Assembly (NCBI GenBank): GCA_020744425.1
Contig: JAGMUV010000007.1
Coordinates: 992,001-1,056,000, forward strand
DNA length: 64,000 nt
Origin: Dactylonectria macrodidyma
Lineage: Eukaryota; Ascomycota; Sordariomycetes; Hypocreales; Nectriaceae
Direction of reading: 5' to 3'
In this document: positions 43,829 through 55,478 of the stretch, one piece after another
Layout of the letters: each line of letters begins with the position of its first letter
How positions within the stretch are numbered: position 1 is the stretch's first letter
The notes under the pieces: model-generated
Databases searched by the model: none
What the model saw: only the letters and a program-made list of their open reading frames with translations
What the model was told of the DNA's origin: nothing
Position numbers and translations under genes: made by a program

Positions 43829-46756
43829 TTATACACGCTGATAGAACAGCAGATATGCCACCTTATTGTCCTTGATGCTGTCCTTGAACTGCTTCCCCTT
43901 TCCAATGCCGTTGCTAGCGCCATTCACGACACTGCTCCATCGTTGCTTGTTTCCTCCAGGGGCAGTTGTGACCTGCTTCCAGCCATCCTCATCCCCCGTG
44001 TCTTCGTCCTGCATGGCGCCAAACCGGTTGCCCGAGGTACCAGAAGCAGGCGCCTCGTTGCGGGTGTCCTTGGGTTCCTCTTCCTCACCACCCTCAGCCA
44101 CATCGTCACTCCGCACTCTTCGAATAACTGTATCGTCCAGGCGGATCCACTCCCGACCCTCCTGGCGACGTACATCTGCGGTGTAGTGTCCACCGCTGGC
44201 GTTCTTACCATGGTGATATACTACACTGATAAGCTTGTACTTAGGCATAGCTCCCTCGCCCAGAGTTTGGCGTGTTTGTCGGGACAAGGCTTCGCGAGGG
44301 ATCTCAAGATCTAGGGGATATCCAATCTTCTTCCAGATTTTAACAGTGCCGTTGCCTTCGGCATCAAACTGGAACCGCTTGAGGTGTAGAATGAGCACAG
44401 GGGGGAGAGATTCAATGAAGACCTGCTTAGTGGCCGTCACATCCTTACCACGAGGCGAGTTGAAGTTTCCTTGCATCCGTTCAGGTCGGGTGAGTCCACG
44501 TAAGGCGTCCACCACGTTGCGAACATCTGGCGAGCCAATATCTAGCTGGAGCGGCTGATAGGGCTCCGTTGTGATAGAATCCTTGAGCCCTGGAACTCGG
44601 AACTCGGACCTTAGTAGGCCACCGAAGATCTTCGTGATGGGGGTTGACGAGTTCGAGCCAGCTGATCGGGTCACGGCTGCACGTTGCTTTCGACCGACCT
44701 CAAGCCAATCCCCAGCGGGATTGGTGCCATTCTGGCCTGCCGTAGCTGCACTATCCTCCGAGTTACCCGAAAACACTGAACTGCCCATAACTGAAGTGCA
44801 TTCGTCGTCGAGAGACTGAAGAAGGAACCCGAGGAATTCCTCGGCATCCTGTTGATGCCCGCGCTATATCGAGTTAGTGACTATGGACAGAAACGCCCGA
44901 AGTGAGTACTGCATACCCTCATGCTCGCAAATCGAGAAAGTTGCCGTATAGCCTCATAAACGAACTCAGGGGTAAATGGTTCGCCGTAGCGTTCAAGTTC
45001 CTCGTTTTTTAGTGCACGTCTCAATGTCTCGACAGATGGAGCCGATTTGATTAGTTTGTATTCGTGCATGAACATAATCCTGTGGATGATTAGGGTGAAA
45101 TCCATGGACAATCTAGCTGTGTGGACTTACATGGCGTCAATCAAAGGTGTCTCGCTCTTGAAGCTGTGGACAGCCCTCTTGCTCACCTGATCCAGGAAAT
45201 CATAGAATGGAACGCAAAACATCAAGACTTGAAGGACCTAGAGTCGATTAACTACTTGCGTCCGGACATCCAAGTTTTGGAACTTACCGAGTTCATGTAG
45301 CACATGTTCCCAGTGTTGATCAAGCCGCGGGGCTCAAGGAACGAAATCTTGTCACTTCCGCCAACGTGATAAGCATGAATGGCTTCCGCCACTGAGCTTG
45401 CGTTGGCTTTCGAGAAGCCTGCAGAAGAGCCATTAGGACCGCCAATAACACCATCGGCATCGTGGCCATTGATACCTTCGCCTTCAGTTGAAGAACCACT
45501 GGCTCCTCCAGCAGCAGTAGGCTTCGCAAAGAGATTTGCCCAACTGGATGGAGCAGTTTTTGGAGCGCTGGCGGTAGATTCGGGGACACTGGAATCAGGC
45601 TCGGCTGAAGCGACGACATCGACGGCCGCTGTGTCCTGTGATGCTACCTCGGTGACTACCTCACCATTTACGGGCTTTTCAGCACGAGCAGGTTTGGAAT
45701 CCTTGAAGCCGCCCTTGGGAAGAGTAGGAACGGCAGGAGCAGGGTGGGCACCAGAGCGAGTAGCAGGCTTTGCGCCGGCTGTTGGGGTCGCACTGGCGGC
45801 GGTGTTGGTTCGAGAGCGTTGTTGAACGGAGCTGGGCGTTGTGGGGGTCGAAGGAACAGGTTCAGCAGATTGACGCTGAGGGTCTGATTGTGTATCCGAG
45901 ACTATGGACGGCTGAGTGGAGACGGGCGAGTCCTTAGACGTCGACTCGATTTCAGCGCTTTGTTCAATGTGTTCTGCGACAGCTTCATGTTGCTCAACAG
46001 GCAGGGAAACGGCCTGGCTGTCTGAGTTGAGGAGCCTTCTGCGTCGCTTCGACTTTGCTGTTCTAATTGGGAAGTCCGCATCGGGCCTTGAAAGCCATGG
46101 CAGCTGTAGACGGTCAGCAACCGCGCAAACGCGGCATAGCCAAAATTGCTTGGACTGTGACTTACAGGTGCTCGGAAAGGCTCCTTAGCTACTTCCACAG
46201 GAGATGGCTCCGGCGGCGCAGAAACAACGGCGGGAATTGGCTCTCTGTTTTGAGGAGTCGGAGGAGTCGGGGGAGGAAACATTTGTGACGAGTGGGCCGG
46301 GGACGGGGTATGAAGCGGGATCGGAGCTGGCACTGGCGGAGGCTGGTAGGGCGTGGAGAGAGCGGGCGAGTGTTGAACGGGACGAGGATAGTTGGGAGGC
46401 ACAGTAACGCCAACCATGGGGACGTATTGTTGGTGCATGGCGGGCGGCGATCGGGCGTAGTTCTGATATGGCATGTATCCAGGCTGGGGCATGTGGTTGT
46501 TCTGGTACTGAGGCGGCATCCCGTAGTATTGCTGGGGCGCATATGGCATGTAGTTGGCGTACATGGGATTCATGTGCTGGTGGTGATGCTGATGCTGCTG
46601 ATGCTGCTGCTGGTGCTGCTGTTGGTGATACTGTGGGACGTAGGGAGGGGGCTGTCTCCGACGAGGCCCTCCCAAACCGCCAGTCATGTCGGCACCAGGC
46701 ATACCGCCAACTCCTCCCTGTATGTTCTGCCCAGCCGGCAGATGGCGGTTACTCAT
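43829..46756 (-). CDS. UBP3: Ubp3/USP10-type ubiquitin-specific protease
   Basis: Exons 46756-46166, 46103-45288, 45237-45131, 45079-44917 and 44863-43829 give 903 residues. Ubp3 with Bre5 removes ubiquitin from COPII and other substrates and acts in ribophagy (known). The N-terminus is Pro/Gln/His/Tyr-rich, with QHQQHQHHH repeats and YMPYAPQQYYGMPPQYQ. Exon 2 opens LPWLSRPDADFPIRTAKSKRRRR, a conserved block of this subgroup. The Cys box is GLINTGNMCYMNS with the nucleophile at about Cys465; an intron falls directly after it. The QQDAEEFLGFLL block follows in exon 5. The His box is NASGGHYTADV (about His785), followed by WIRLDDT. An acidic Gly/Asn-rich insertion of 60 residues splits the end of the catalytic domain before VAYLLFYQRV. 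The open frame extends upstream of 46756 only to a GTG, so the ATG at 46756 is the start. Confidence 0.94.
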
Positions 46757-47962
46757 CGTGCCGGCTTGGGGGATGAATGAAGACGGGCGCCGCCCAGTTG
46801 GCGCGACTCCCGCGGCCACGTCGTGGCTGAAGGGAACTCGAGGGCGGAGGGATTCGCGTGTGTCTCGCGCGTGAGCTTCAGGATGGAAGCTGGGTCGAAT
46901 TCGGGGAGGTGGTGAATTGCGGGTTGTGGATTGTTCGCGCGACACGACACTTGCAGCAGCCTGATTGCTGCAGTCTCGGTCGACGATGGGGAGGATAGCG
47001 ATGACGGAGCGCGCAGAGGGGTGGCTTCTGGTGTCTCCGGGAGCGAAGCCGAGAACGGGAACACGGGAGGCTGCAGGAGGAGAAAAAAAAAAGAAGGCAC
47101 ACGAAAAGGAGCGGAGAGGTCCAAAGAATCACAAAGGACAGAGGTCGAAGAAGAGACGCACCAGAAGAGTTGCGTCAGGCCGACGGGATGGTTTGACGTT
47201 GGAGGAATTAAAATTTGGGAATCCGGGGCCTTCCTGGCGCTGCGAAAGGCGAAAGGGTGCACACGAGCCAGAGCCAAGCTGCGCCGATTGCCCCTAGTGG
47301 TCTGCCTCCCTGTAGGCGGTAGCGGTAGGCGGCCCAGGGAATCAGGTTGCAAGGCCACCCATCTGCGGCGAGGCGTTGCTGTCTGAGGCAGAAAGTTGAT
47401 GGTTGACATACGGCAGTCAGGACCACCAACTGGCCCGTGCACCCACACCCGTCCATCACCGCACGCACCAAGGGCCGCATCTGGTACAATAATCCTTGTG
47501 GCGCGTTCTAGCACTGTGACTGGGTACTTACACGCCGCATCGCCCCATTGCCCTCGCTAAAACAAAAAGCTCTCGGTTCTGTAAGACGACCCCAACATCA
47601 AGACGATGTTACGCATCAGGGAGCCTGGACAATTCTCCAGCGATGTGACATCCCTGTTCATCTCTGACCGCATGATCGAGTTTTTCGCCACGTAATTGTC
47701 ATAGCTACATAGACATCAATTGACGGTCTTCGGTATCGAGGGAATGACTAGCAGTTTCGCAGCTTTCGTGCGTAATAGTTGTGTGGCTTTGATGTGCCAT
47801 GCTTAGGTTCACCTTGTTGGGCTCACATATCCGTACATGGTCTTGCCCATGACGGTAACAAACTCCCCGCCCAACGCTATCATCCAAATAAACTCCTTAG
47901 CAATACAGATTGTGCCCCCGATCAGCTGTTCCCTCCATCACCTCGACTCCTTCGATGACCTG
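46757..47962. other. Intergenic: UBP3 promoter and SAE2 3' flank
   Basis: About 1.2 kb. A frame continues from UBP3 to about 46945 without an ATG. The antisense open frames have no domain. No other feature is seen. Confidence 0.55.
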
Positions 47963-50123
47963 CTATTCGTCCCTGAATATCCACCTGCCACCGGGTCGCA
48001 TCGCTTCTCGATACCGCTCCTGTACTGACTGCTTGTCACGTTTGGCTGCCTCCGTTCTGTCCGCCTCCAGCTGCTGGGTGCTTGGGAAGTCGGCATTCCA
48101 GAAACCTGGCGGAGAACGCATACGCGAAAATCGATGTCGATGTTTGCCGTATTTGTTCGCCAGCTCCTGAGTCTTTGCCTCGACCCAAAGTTCGTCTCTT
48201 TCTGCTTTGTCCATCATGGCAAGGCGGAAAGCAGAGTCTCCCAGATATTCTTCCAGCAGTTTCTGCTCCTCCAATCGTTGCGCTGGCGTAAGAGGCGGAT
48301 TAGGGCGTTGTGAAAGGGCTAAGGCTCGGAACTCCTTCCCGCAACAGTGCATGTCAGTGCACCCAGACAAGCAAGCTCTATCATTTTTGTCTCGCACCAC
48401 CTCTGTAAAAGCAAAGTCGAGGCCTTCGTTCACAAGGGGGTTGACTTTAAAATCGTCCGGGCGTAGTTCTGACGGCCGTTTGTTCCGCAGGAGCGATGTC
48501 GAGCCCTTGTTAGCCAAAGGGGACCTCGTGTCTTGAGGTGGTTGTCTGGATTTAGCGAGGGCTGAGTAGCTTGGTGTGTCGACTTGTCGAGAGCTTGTCT
48601 TGTCTCTGGAGCGAAGCATTTGTTCGAATGGAAGTTCGCGTCGCCCAGGAATTAGGAGGTCATCTGGGAGAAGGCTGGTCTTTGCTCGAGATCGAGGATT
48701 GGAACGTGTAATCGCTTCGTCATCACGAATAGACGGGTTGTTGAGGAGGGTGTCCAGTCGGCCCTTAGGAACTGGCCTCGTCCCACTCTTTGGCTGGAGA
48801 TCCTTTGACCCTCTGTGGTGGCTAGTTCCATCTTCTGCCAGGGCAGAAATACCCTTAGTCAGGTCTTTCCTAAGACGAGGTACTGTCGATGGCTTATCGT
48901 TTCCAGGCATCACCCGTCGGTTGACACTAAGCGGTGTGAGGGCGGACGAAATTTCGGGAGGTCGAGTAGTTTGCAGATTGGGATCAGGCCTAACAAGTAA
49001 TGGAGTTGACTCTGTTGTTGCGAGGGTCTGGAGTCGAGCCTTCACACTCCTGGCAGAATCCTCCAGTTCCTTGCGTTTCTTGGGTGTTAACATCCTCTGG
49101 GCAACATCTCCCAAATCGATGCTGTCATGTAGCTCAGGCGTATTCTGCGTTTTGGGGACAATAGGGCTTGACCCGTCGCCCAGTTCCAGTTTAACCTTAC
49201 GAACTGGTGAGTCAATGGGTTCCGGTCCATCCCTTTTCCTCTTCCGTACAGGTCGTTCTGAGACAACAACCGGCGGATCTGATGAGGGTTCTTCCTTGAC
49301 CAGCACATCGAGGTCATCGTTTTGTGCCGGCAGATCGGGCAAGTCGTCTGATTCTCTTACATCGGATCCTTCTTGTGTTGACTCTGATTGAGGGTGGCCA
49401 ACTACGTTAAGAGTAGTAACAGCGTCTTCTTCTGAGTTGAGGGATGCGACGGCAAGAGGAGGGAGCTCTAAGTCGGCTTGTTCCAATCCAGTATCAGAGG
49501 TAAAGCTTGTTGTCAGGCTGGGTTGGTTTGCTGCGCCTCTGATGTCTGGGTTTGTCGACCCTCGAGCACTTCTGCTGCCCCGGTCGATGATGCGAAACCC
49601 ATGCTCTTCTTCAGCTATTCTGATTTTCTTCTCCAGGAGTATAGAGTGATTAGACCACTTGTCTCGTTCATCCTTTCTCCTCTGGAGTGCGTCTTTGGCT
49701 TTGGTGAAGTTTTCTGACAACGCTCTGAACTTGGAGCTTACTCTGGCACACTCCGCTTTCCAATCGGGTTGAGTCTCAGAGAGTTTCCCGTCGGCTGGTG
49801 GTGATGAAGTGATTGATGACGGATCATTTGCGTCTTGTGAGTTGCGTGTGGCTTTTGCTGTCTCTGCTGCCTGTAGCTCACTCTTCAGGCGAGCATTCTC
49901 AGCTGTCAACCCCATAACCAGTTCAGACTGTTCATCTCGCTCATTTCGAGCCTTCTCAAGCTCGTAATTCGCTAGCTCAAGATCTAAAGCCTGTCAGCGG
50001 ATTCATCTTCGAAGGGGGCTTCGGTAGTCGCCCACCTCGTTGGATCGCCTCATCAACGCGTCCACATGCTGTAGCGATCGCGTTCAGAATTTCCGGACGC
50101 CCGGTTTCAAACCAGCTCGTCAT
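47963..50123 (-). CDS. SAE2: Sae2/CtIP/Ctp1 DNA-end-resection factor
   Basis: Exons 50123-50036 and 49983-47963 give 702 residues. Activates Mre11 nuclease to open DNA double-strand-break ends for homologous recombination (known). The N-terminus (MTSWFETGRPEILNAIATAC) leads into a coiled coil (LELANYELEKARNERDEQSE, GLTAENARLKSELQ; second coil at about 95-140), fitting the tetramerisation region. The long middle is disordered and Ser/Pro-rich, with SP/TP phosphorylation-type sites. The C-terminal Ctp1/CtIP domain (about 540-702) has FKVNPLVNEGLDFAFTEVVR, a Cys cluster CLSGCTDMHCCGKEF (567-577), KHRHRFSRMRSPPGFWNADFP (about 643-663) and QERYREAMRPGGRWIFRDE. RHR and PPGFW are the family hallmarks. 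The short first exon adds the coiled-coil N-terminus in phase 1. Confidence 0.93.
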
Positions 50124-53100
50124 TTTAGTCACTGAACACTCGTGATCATCATAAACTTGGTTGAGATTAGCTCACCCGTTGATGCGTAGAATCATGGTAT
50201 GAGTTGCGGGTGGGTTGGGGTTGTCGCGTCTCCACATCGCGGACACAGGCTGCCCGCTTCAGTGCGAAAAGCGCCTCTCCACGTGATCTTCCAGCCCAAG
50301 TCGCAGGGAATGGGCCACTTTCACATCGTTGTCTCGATGGTTCCAAGGAATTGGTTTCAAAACGATGAATCAAGATGCATTCGGCTAATTCAGCATCGAG
50401 CTAGTCCAACGTAAGAAGCAACGTTTGATGTGGATTTAATGTTATTCCTTGCGTCATGTCCGTACCTTGAGCTTTACTACCTTATATTCCTCAGTCACTT
50501 CCTGTCGCAATTCACCCTGCCCGCCTAAGTACATACGTAGGTTCGTAGGTGACTTGGAGATACTGCTCTGCTATGTACTTCAATCACTCTACTCTGTACT
50601 GACATGATTGTCCATGCCGATAGCAGTTTTGCCAAAGATGGACCCCTGTTCAAGCCCTTATCGCAGATCTGAAAAAATATGTGTGCCAATCCTCCATCTC
50701 AGACAAACCGTTTTCAGCGGTTTCTAAATGTTGAGAATTACAAAGGATTCAATCCTTTTTAACATAGAAGATTGGCCCATGTCATGGAGAAATCAACTTT
50801 CTTGTTAGGGTGAATAGAATCATGGTCAATATTCATTCCCCTAGGATGCCACCTACACTGAAGCAAACCGGCCGAGACCTAGTAGATAACAGCTGGGTTG
50901 TACAACACTTGCTATATTGACACAGTACGCCAACACTGAAACCGTAACACATGTGTGTGGCTTCGACGGGACAAGAGTAAACTCACTATTCGGAACTGAC
51001 GCGATCTAGAAGCTGTGCAACGGAGTCGAACCGGAACGTTACATGGGATTTGTTCCAGCTGTTACCAAGTAACCGTCAAATCCCCGGGGTTTGAAACCGC
51101 GCTGCACCAACGCTTGCTACCGTACTGTGACACGAGATCGGAGAAATACCTAGATTGGTTGAATGATTGCTGGAGGAAAATTGTCAAATAATCTACCTGC
51201 GATTCGCATCCATTTCAACCCCTTGTGATATTACATGTTCGTGGCCTCTCGTGCTTTACTAAGGGATGTATTTCCTGTTCGCTTTCTCGATGACTTCCGC
51301 AGGAGTTGACTTTGGTGGGTATTAGTCGGAGCGCATTCACAGGTAGCTAACCCAAACCTGGCAAACCCCGCCCTCGTTCGAACCATTGGCAAGATCTTGT
51401 TTAGCGGTTTGTACCATTTCCATCTGCAATGTTCCCTATCCATGGCGTCTCGCCAGCGGTACCGCTTCCCGATAATCAGGTAGGGACAATTGAGGTTATA
51501 CCATGAATTTTGCGGCTCATTTCAATGAGGCTGATCTGTGGATTGAAGAGGTCTGAGCTGATCCTATTGCGGATGCGAGGCAAATCCTTTTGTCTTCATA
51601 GATAGCAATCGACCCACTACAACAATCCCCCCAGGTCGCGGCACATTGTGAGAAATCTGGGCACATGCCCAACCAAAGTACAAAATTGCCAAACTACTGA
51701 TAGAGTAATGCATTATCTTTGTGCAATATGATCTGGCGTTTGTGTGACATAAATGGCATGGCCAAGGATGTGTGCGACGCGACTAGTTTGACGACCTGCC
51801 ATATTCCGTAGGAGAATCCGGCCTTCATTGCGACTGTCGCTACAACATAGCAAACAACGAGGATGAGGAAACAAACCCCAGTGGGTGCAGAGTGAAAATG
51901 GCCGAAGTGGCAAGACTGCCAGATGCTCTGCGAAAGCATTGCGCACTGGTGTTCACTGGTGTTGGTTCCAGAGTGGTCATACAGGAAACTCAGATGGCAT
52001 ATGATGTCTTACACATTCCACTGGTGCTGTCTACCTGTACCAAACTACACCTGGTCGTCGAGGCCGCCACAAAGGGCCTCGGCCTGTAACGTACTAGCCA
52101 ATGGCATGCTTAGTGAACTAGCTTGGCTACCTCGAGCTTGGGTAGACACTCAGCTGACTTTGTTCTGTTATTGCCACCTGACGAACTACTGCCATTGGAG
52201 TTACTCGCCTGGCCACTCTGGGGTGCAGAGCAGTTGCGATGAAAACCCTGGCGGTTGAGGTCAGCCGTCCAGCAGCCGGCGGAAAAACACAACGACAACC
52301 CAGTTAGGCAGTGAGCAGGCCCTGCTGTTTGATGCAAGGACGGAGCGCACCAATAACCAGGGCCACAGACAAGACCCTAGAGCACACACAGTTCAGGACT
52401 GATAGAATCAATGCGTGGGCGAGAGACACACAAACATCGTCCGATGTTATAACCCGGTTCTCACCTCTGTTGTAGCAACTGGTACCAAGAAGCATCGTAC
52501 AGTGCAAATGTACCGTTGGGCAGTGGCGGACAGTGGCGAGCTTGACGCTGCCAGGACGGATGCAGACGGCATCGACCACGGATTTTGCCCTGTAAGCGAA
52601 GCACTGTAGGAGGCCGGCGAATTTTTGCACTGGCCACCACCTAAAAGCGGCTACCCATACGCGGCTCCCGGTTCGAGGAATAGTTGCCCCCCTCCTCTCC
52701 ACTTCCCACATCCCACTTTCCTCGTTCCTGCCCAGGCCCTGACCACTCTTACATCAACTCCGTGGGCCCGCACTTGCAGAAAACCTCTCCCTCGCAAGCA
52801 CCAACAGGCGGGTTGAACTACCACCAACCCAACTTTCTTCTCTACACCTGCCTTCCTGCGCACCCTTTTGACCTCTTTTCAACCTCTACGACCGCTCCTC
52901 TCAGTAAGTGGCCTGCCCTTCTCATTGCGCCGCTCATGCCCAGCTCCGATCCTGGAAGGGCCCTTCAGCTGCCCATCCTCAGGCCCATCCCCGCCCCCGC
53001 TGCTCTCTGCTGCGCTGCCCTTGAATTTCACTGCACTGCGTCACCCACCAAACACTGGAAATCTCTGCACCCCGCCCCCGCCTACCGTTTCTAGCTGGGC

Positions 53101-53463
53101 GCACTGCACAAGGCGGGCGCAAAACGTCTTGGGGAATAGCAGAGCTCATCGAGACCGTTTGGCGTGCAGGACATTCTTTGCTGCTCCCGCGCCCTCACTA
53201 TATTTCCATTTTTGCCAATTCTCACAGTCCTCCGCACAAGAACGGTCAAAGCCATTGTCTCTGGTCTCGGCAATCGTCTCGCCTGACTCGAGGTACTGGC
53301 GGCCTATCTCATGCCCACTCGCCAATCTTTTGCCTCTATCGGATCTCGGGGAGCGGGCAATCGCGCTAGCCTGACTTCCTACACTTCTCGCGCTTGATGG
53401 TGATGCGAATAATTGCTAACTCCAGATCCAGATTCATCTTCTCAAAAACGACCCTATACCAAA
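50124..53463. other. Largest gene-free interval: SAE2/GIS2 divergent region
   Basis: About 3.3 kb. The left half (50400-52300) is moderately AT-rich and has only short domain-less frames. The right part, 52670-53460, is C/T-rich and likely the GIS2 promoter and leader, possibly with an unspliced 5' exon. No tRNA, 5S gene or repeat family is recognisable. Confidence 0.5.
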
Positions 53464-54655
53464 ATGGATTTCTCTGCTCCTTCCGGTGGCCCTCCTCGTG
53501 GCGCCTGTTACTCCTGTGAGTGTTTTTGTCTCGTTTTTCTTCCACCTTTGTCTGGTCATTCTTTCAACGGTTGCGCCCGATCTCAAGTATGACCACACAC
53601 CGCAATATGTCTGGCCTTTTTTTGCTTTGCTTTGCTTGAATTGTAGGAGCCATTCGCGGGACTTGCTCGGCTAGCCGACATATTCATCATGAGATGTTAA
53701 TGATATCAACGATGGACAGGATGTGATTTCTGGACGAGTCTGGGTTATCAACTGGTCGCGATCACTTTGCTCGTCTTGACATTTTTGCCTGTCTTCTCTG
53801 CTGAGCTTCAACTTACCCTAGCTGATTCTTGCATTTGCTACCGTTCTTTTATCCACGATTTATGTACTAATTTGTGATCAACACAGGCGGTAACGCTGGT
53901 CACCAGGCCCGCGATTGCCCTACCAAGGGTCCTGCTAAGTGGTACGAATTTTTGCCCTTCCCTTTACAACATCCTAACTAACAAGAACCTAGCTACAACT
54001 GCGGTGGTATGTTGCCATTCAAACCTAACATCGCGATCTAAGAGCTAACATATGCTACCCTGAAGGCGAGGGCCACATGAGTATGTCGAGAAGAACCCGA
54101 TTCTCCAAGATGGGCACTTGCTAACCAATTCATAGGCCGTGACTGCTCTGACCCCCCCAAGGACCACAAGTCGTGCTACAAGTGCGGTCAGCCCGGCCAC
54201 ATCTCCCGTGACTGCCCCGCCAACGGTGGTAGTGGCCAGGGCGGTGGCCAGGGCACTGAGTGCTACAAGGTGAGATGACCATGTCCTGAAAAGGGAATAA
54301 GTTAACTAACAATGTCAGTGCGGCGAGATCGGCCATATTGCCCGCAACTGCACCAAGGCTGGTGGATTTAACAACTCCTACGGCGGTGGTGGTTTCGGCG
54401 GAGGCGCTGGCGGTGCTGGCAAGACCTGCTACTCCTGCGGTGGCTACGGCCACATGTCCCGTATGTCATCCCTTTCGACCCTTGATTTGGCTAGCTAACA
54501 TGAACACAGGCGAGTGCGTCAACGGCATGAAGTGCTACAACTGTGGAGAGTCTGGTCACTACTCCCGGGATTGCCCCAAGGAGTCTGCTGGCGGCGAGAA
54601 GATTTGCTACAAGTGCCAGCAGGGTGGTCACGTCCAGGCTCAGTGCCCCAACTAA
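53464..54655 (+). CDS. GIS2: CCHC zinc-knuckle nucleic-acid-binding protein Gis2/CNBP
   Basis: Seven exons: 53464-53515, 53887-53941, 53993-54006 (14 nt), 54066-54080 (15 nt), 54136-54269, 54319-54460 and 54510-54655. They join in phase to 185 residues. Gis2/CNBP/Byr3 binds single-stranded RNA and DNA and polysomes, and affects translation and stress granules (known). Seven C-X2-C-X4-H-X4-C knuckles are visible: CYSCGNAGHQARDC, CYNCGGEGHMSRDC, CYKCGQPGHISRDC, CYKCGEIGHIARNC, CYSCGGYGHMSREC, CYNCGESGHYSRDC and CYKCQQGGHVQAQC. A Gly-rich GGGGFGGGAGGAG linker separates knuckles 4 and 5. Introns fall at recurring places in the knuckles: in CYS^C of knuckle 1 and CYK^C of knuckle 4, and in GHM(S)^R of knuckles 2 and 5. 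A 372-nt first intron follows the first half-knuckle. Confidence 0.95.
53993..54080 (+). other. GIS2: Two adjacent micro-exons of GIS2 (14 and 15 nt)
   Basis: Exon 3 (53993-54006) encodes YNCG and exon 4 (54066-54080) encodes EGHM, together building knuckle 2. The flanking signals are cctag/gtatgt and gaag/gtatgt. Leaving out both (29 nt) would shift the frame, so they must be spliced in for a full protein. Confidence 0.85.
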
Positions 54656-55478
54656 AATGGTGACAAGACTTCTCTTGGTTCACTAGCCGAGGGAAGGTTG
54701 ACGTGGAAGCTTCATGAAGCCCACGGACGACTTTTTTTTCCTTTGTGTTTTCTCGACATTTGACAAGAGGTTCATCTCGCACACGACCTTTACGACCATT
54801 AAAAATAGGCGGCTTGCGACTCGCGTTGCTCAGATTTCGGCAAGGCTGCCAACAATCGGCCCTGCGATTGGAACATGTCAGCATTGGATTTCGTCACGTA
54901 ACGAAAGGCTTCGACGAAGCATACGGCTCGACTTTTATGGAGAGAGACGGATGGTGACGGTTGATGAGTGACAAGATACAAAAAAAGCATGGTGGCTTGT
55001 GAGCAACGTTCTGGGGGCCCCTGCGTTCCACCCACCACGGGGTCTGGAGAGCAGAAGTGAGAGTATGGGGATTGCTCCTTTGGTAGTCAGGACGAGATGA
55101 ATTGTGTTGATCCCCATGTTGATGGGAGTCTGATCCTGGTGTGAATGATTGTGTGTCTTGGTGTTGTCGACCTGTTTGCTGCTACAAAGCACAACGCAGG
55201 TTGGCATTCAGAATGGGATAGGAGCAGGTGAGCATTGCAGCCACGCGACTGTCGATGGCCAAGGGACGACCCGCCGATTTGCTTGGAACGCATGAATCTA
55301 CGACTCCTTTTGGGGCTGGCACGAGTACATCGCAGTACCAGCTGTTGCCGGACCACGACACTGGATTAAATATTTCCTGGACATTTCAAGAAAAAGCTCG
55401 AATGAGCTTTGGATTCACAACCACAAGGCGCCTAGGCGCCTCGGACAACTAAAAATACAAGGACCGAGCTATATCGTT
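54656..55478. other. Intergenic: convergent 3' flanks
   Basis: About 820 bp between GIS2 and the acyl-CoA dehydrogenase. No coding signal is seen. Confidence 0.6.

Noticed and set aside
46757..46945. N-terminal extension of the UBP3 frame to 46945
   Set aside because: The frame begins at GTG and contains no ATG before 46756, so translation from there is not expected in a fungus.
51010..51110. Possible tRNA on the minus strand (GGTTCGACTCC-like T-arm)
   Set aside because: The T-stem pairs at only three of five positions and no matching acceptor stem or anticodon arm can be folded.
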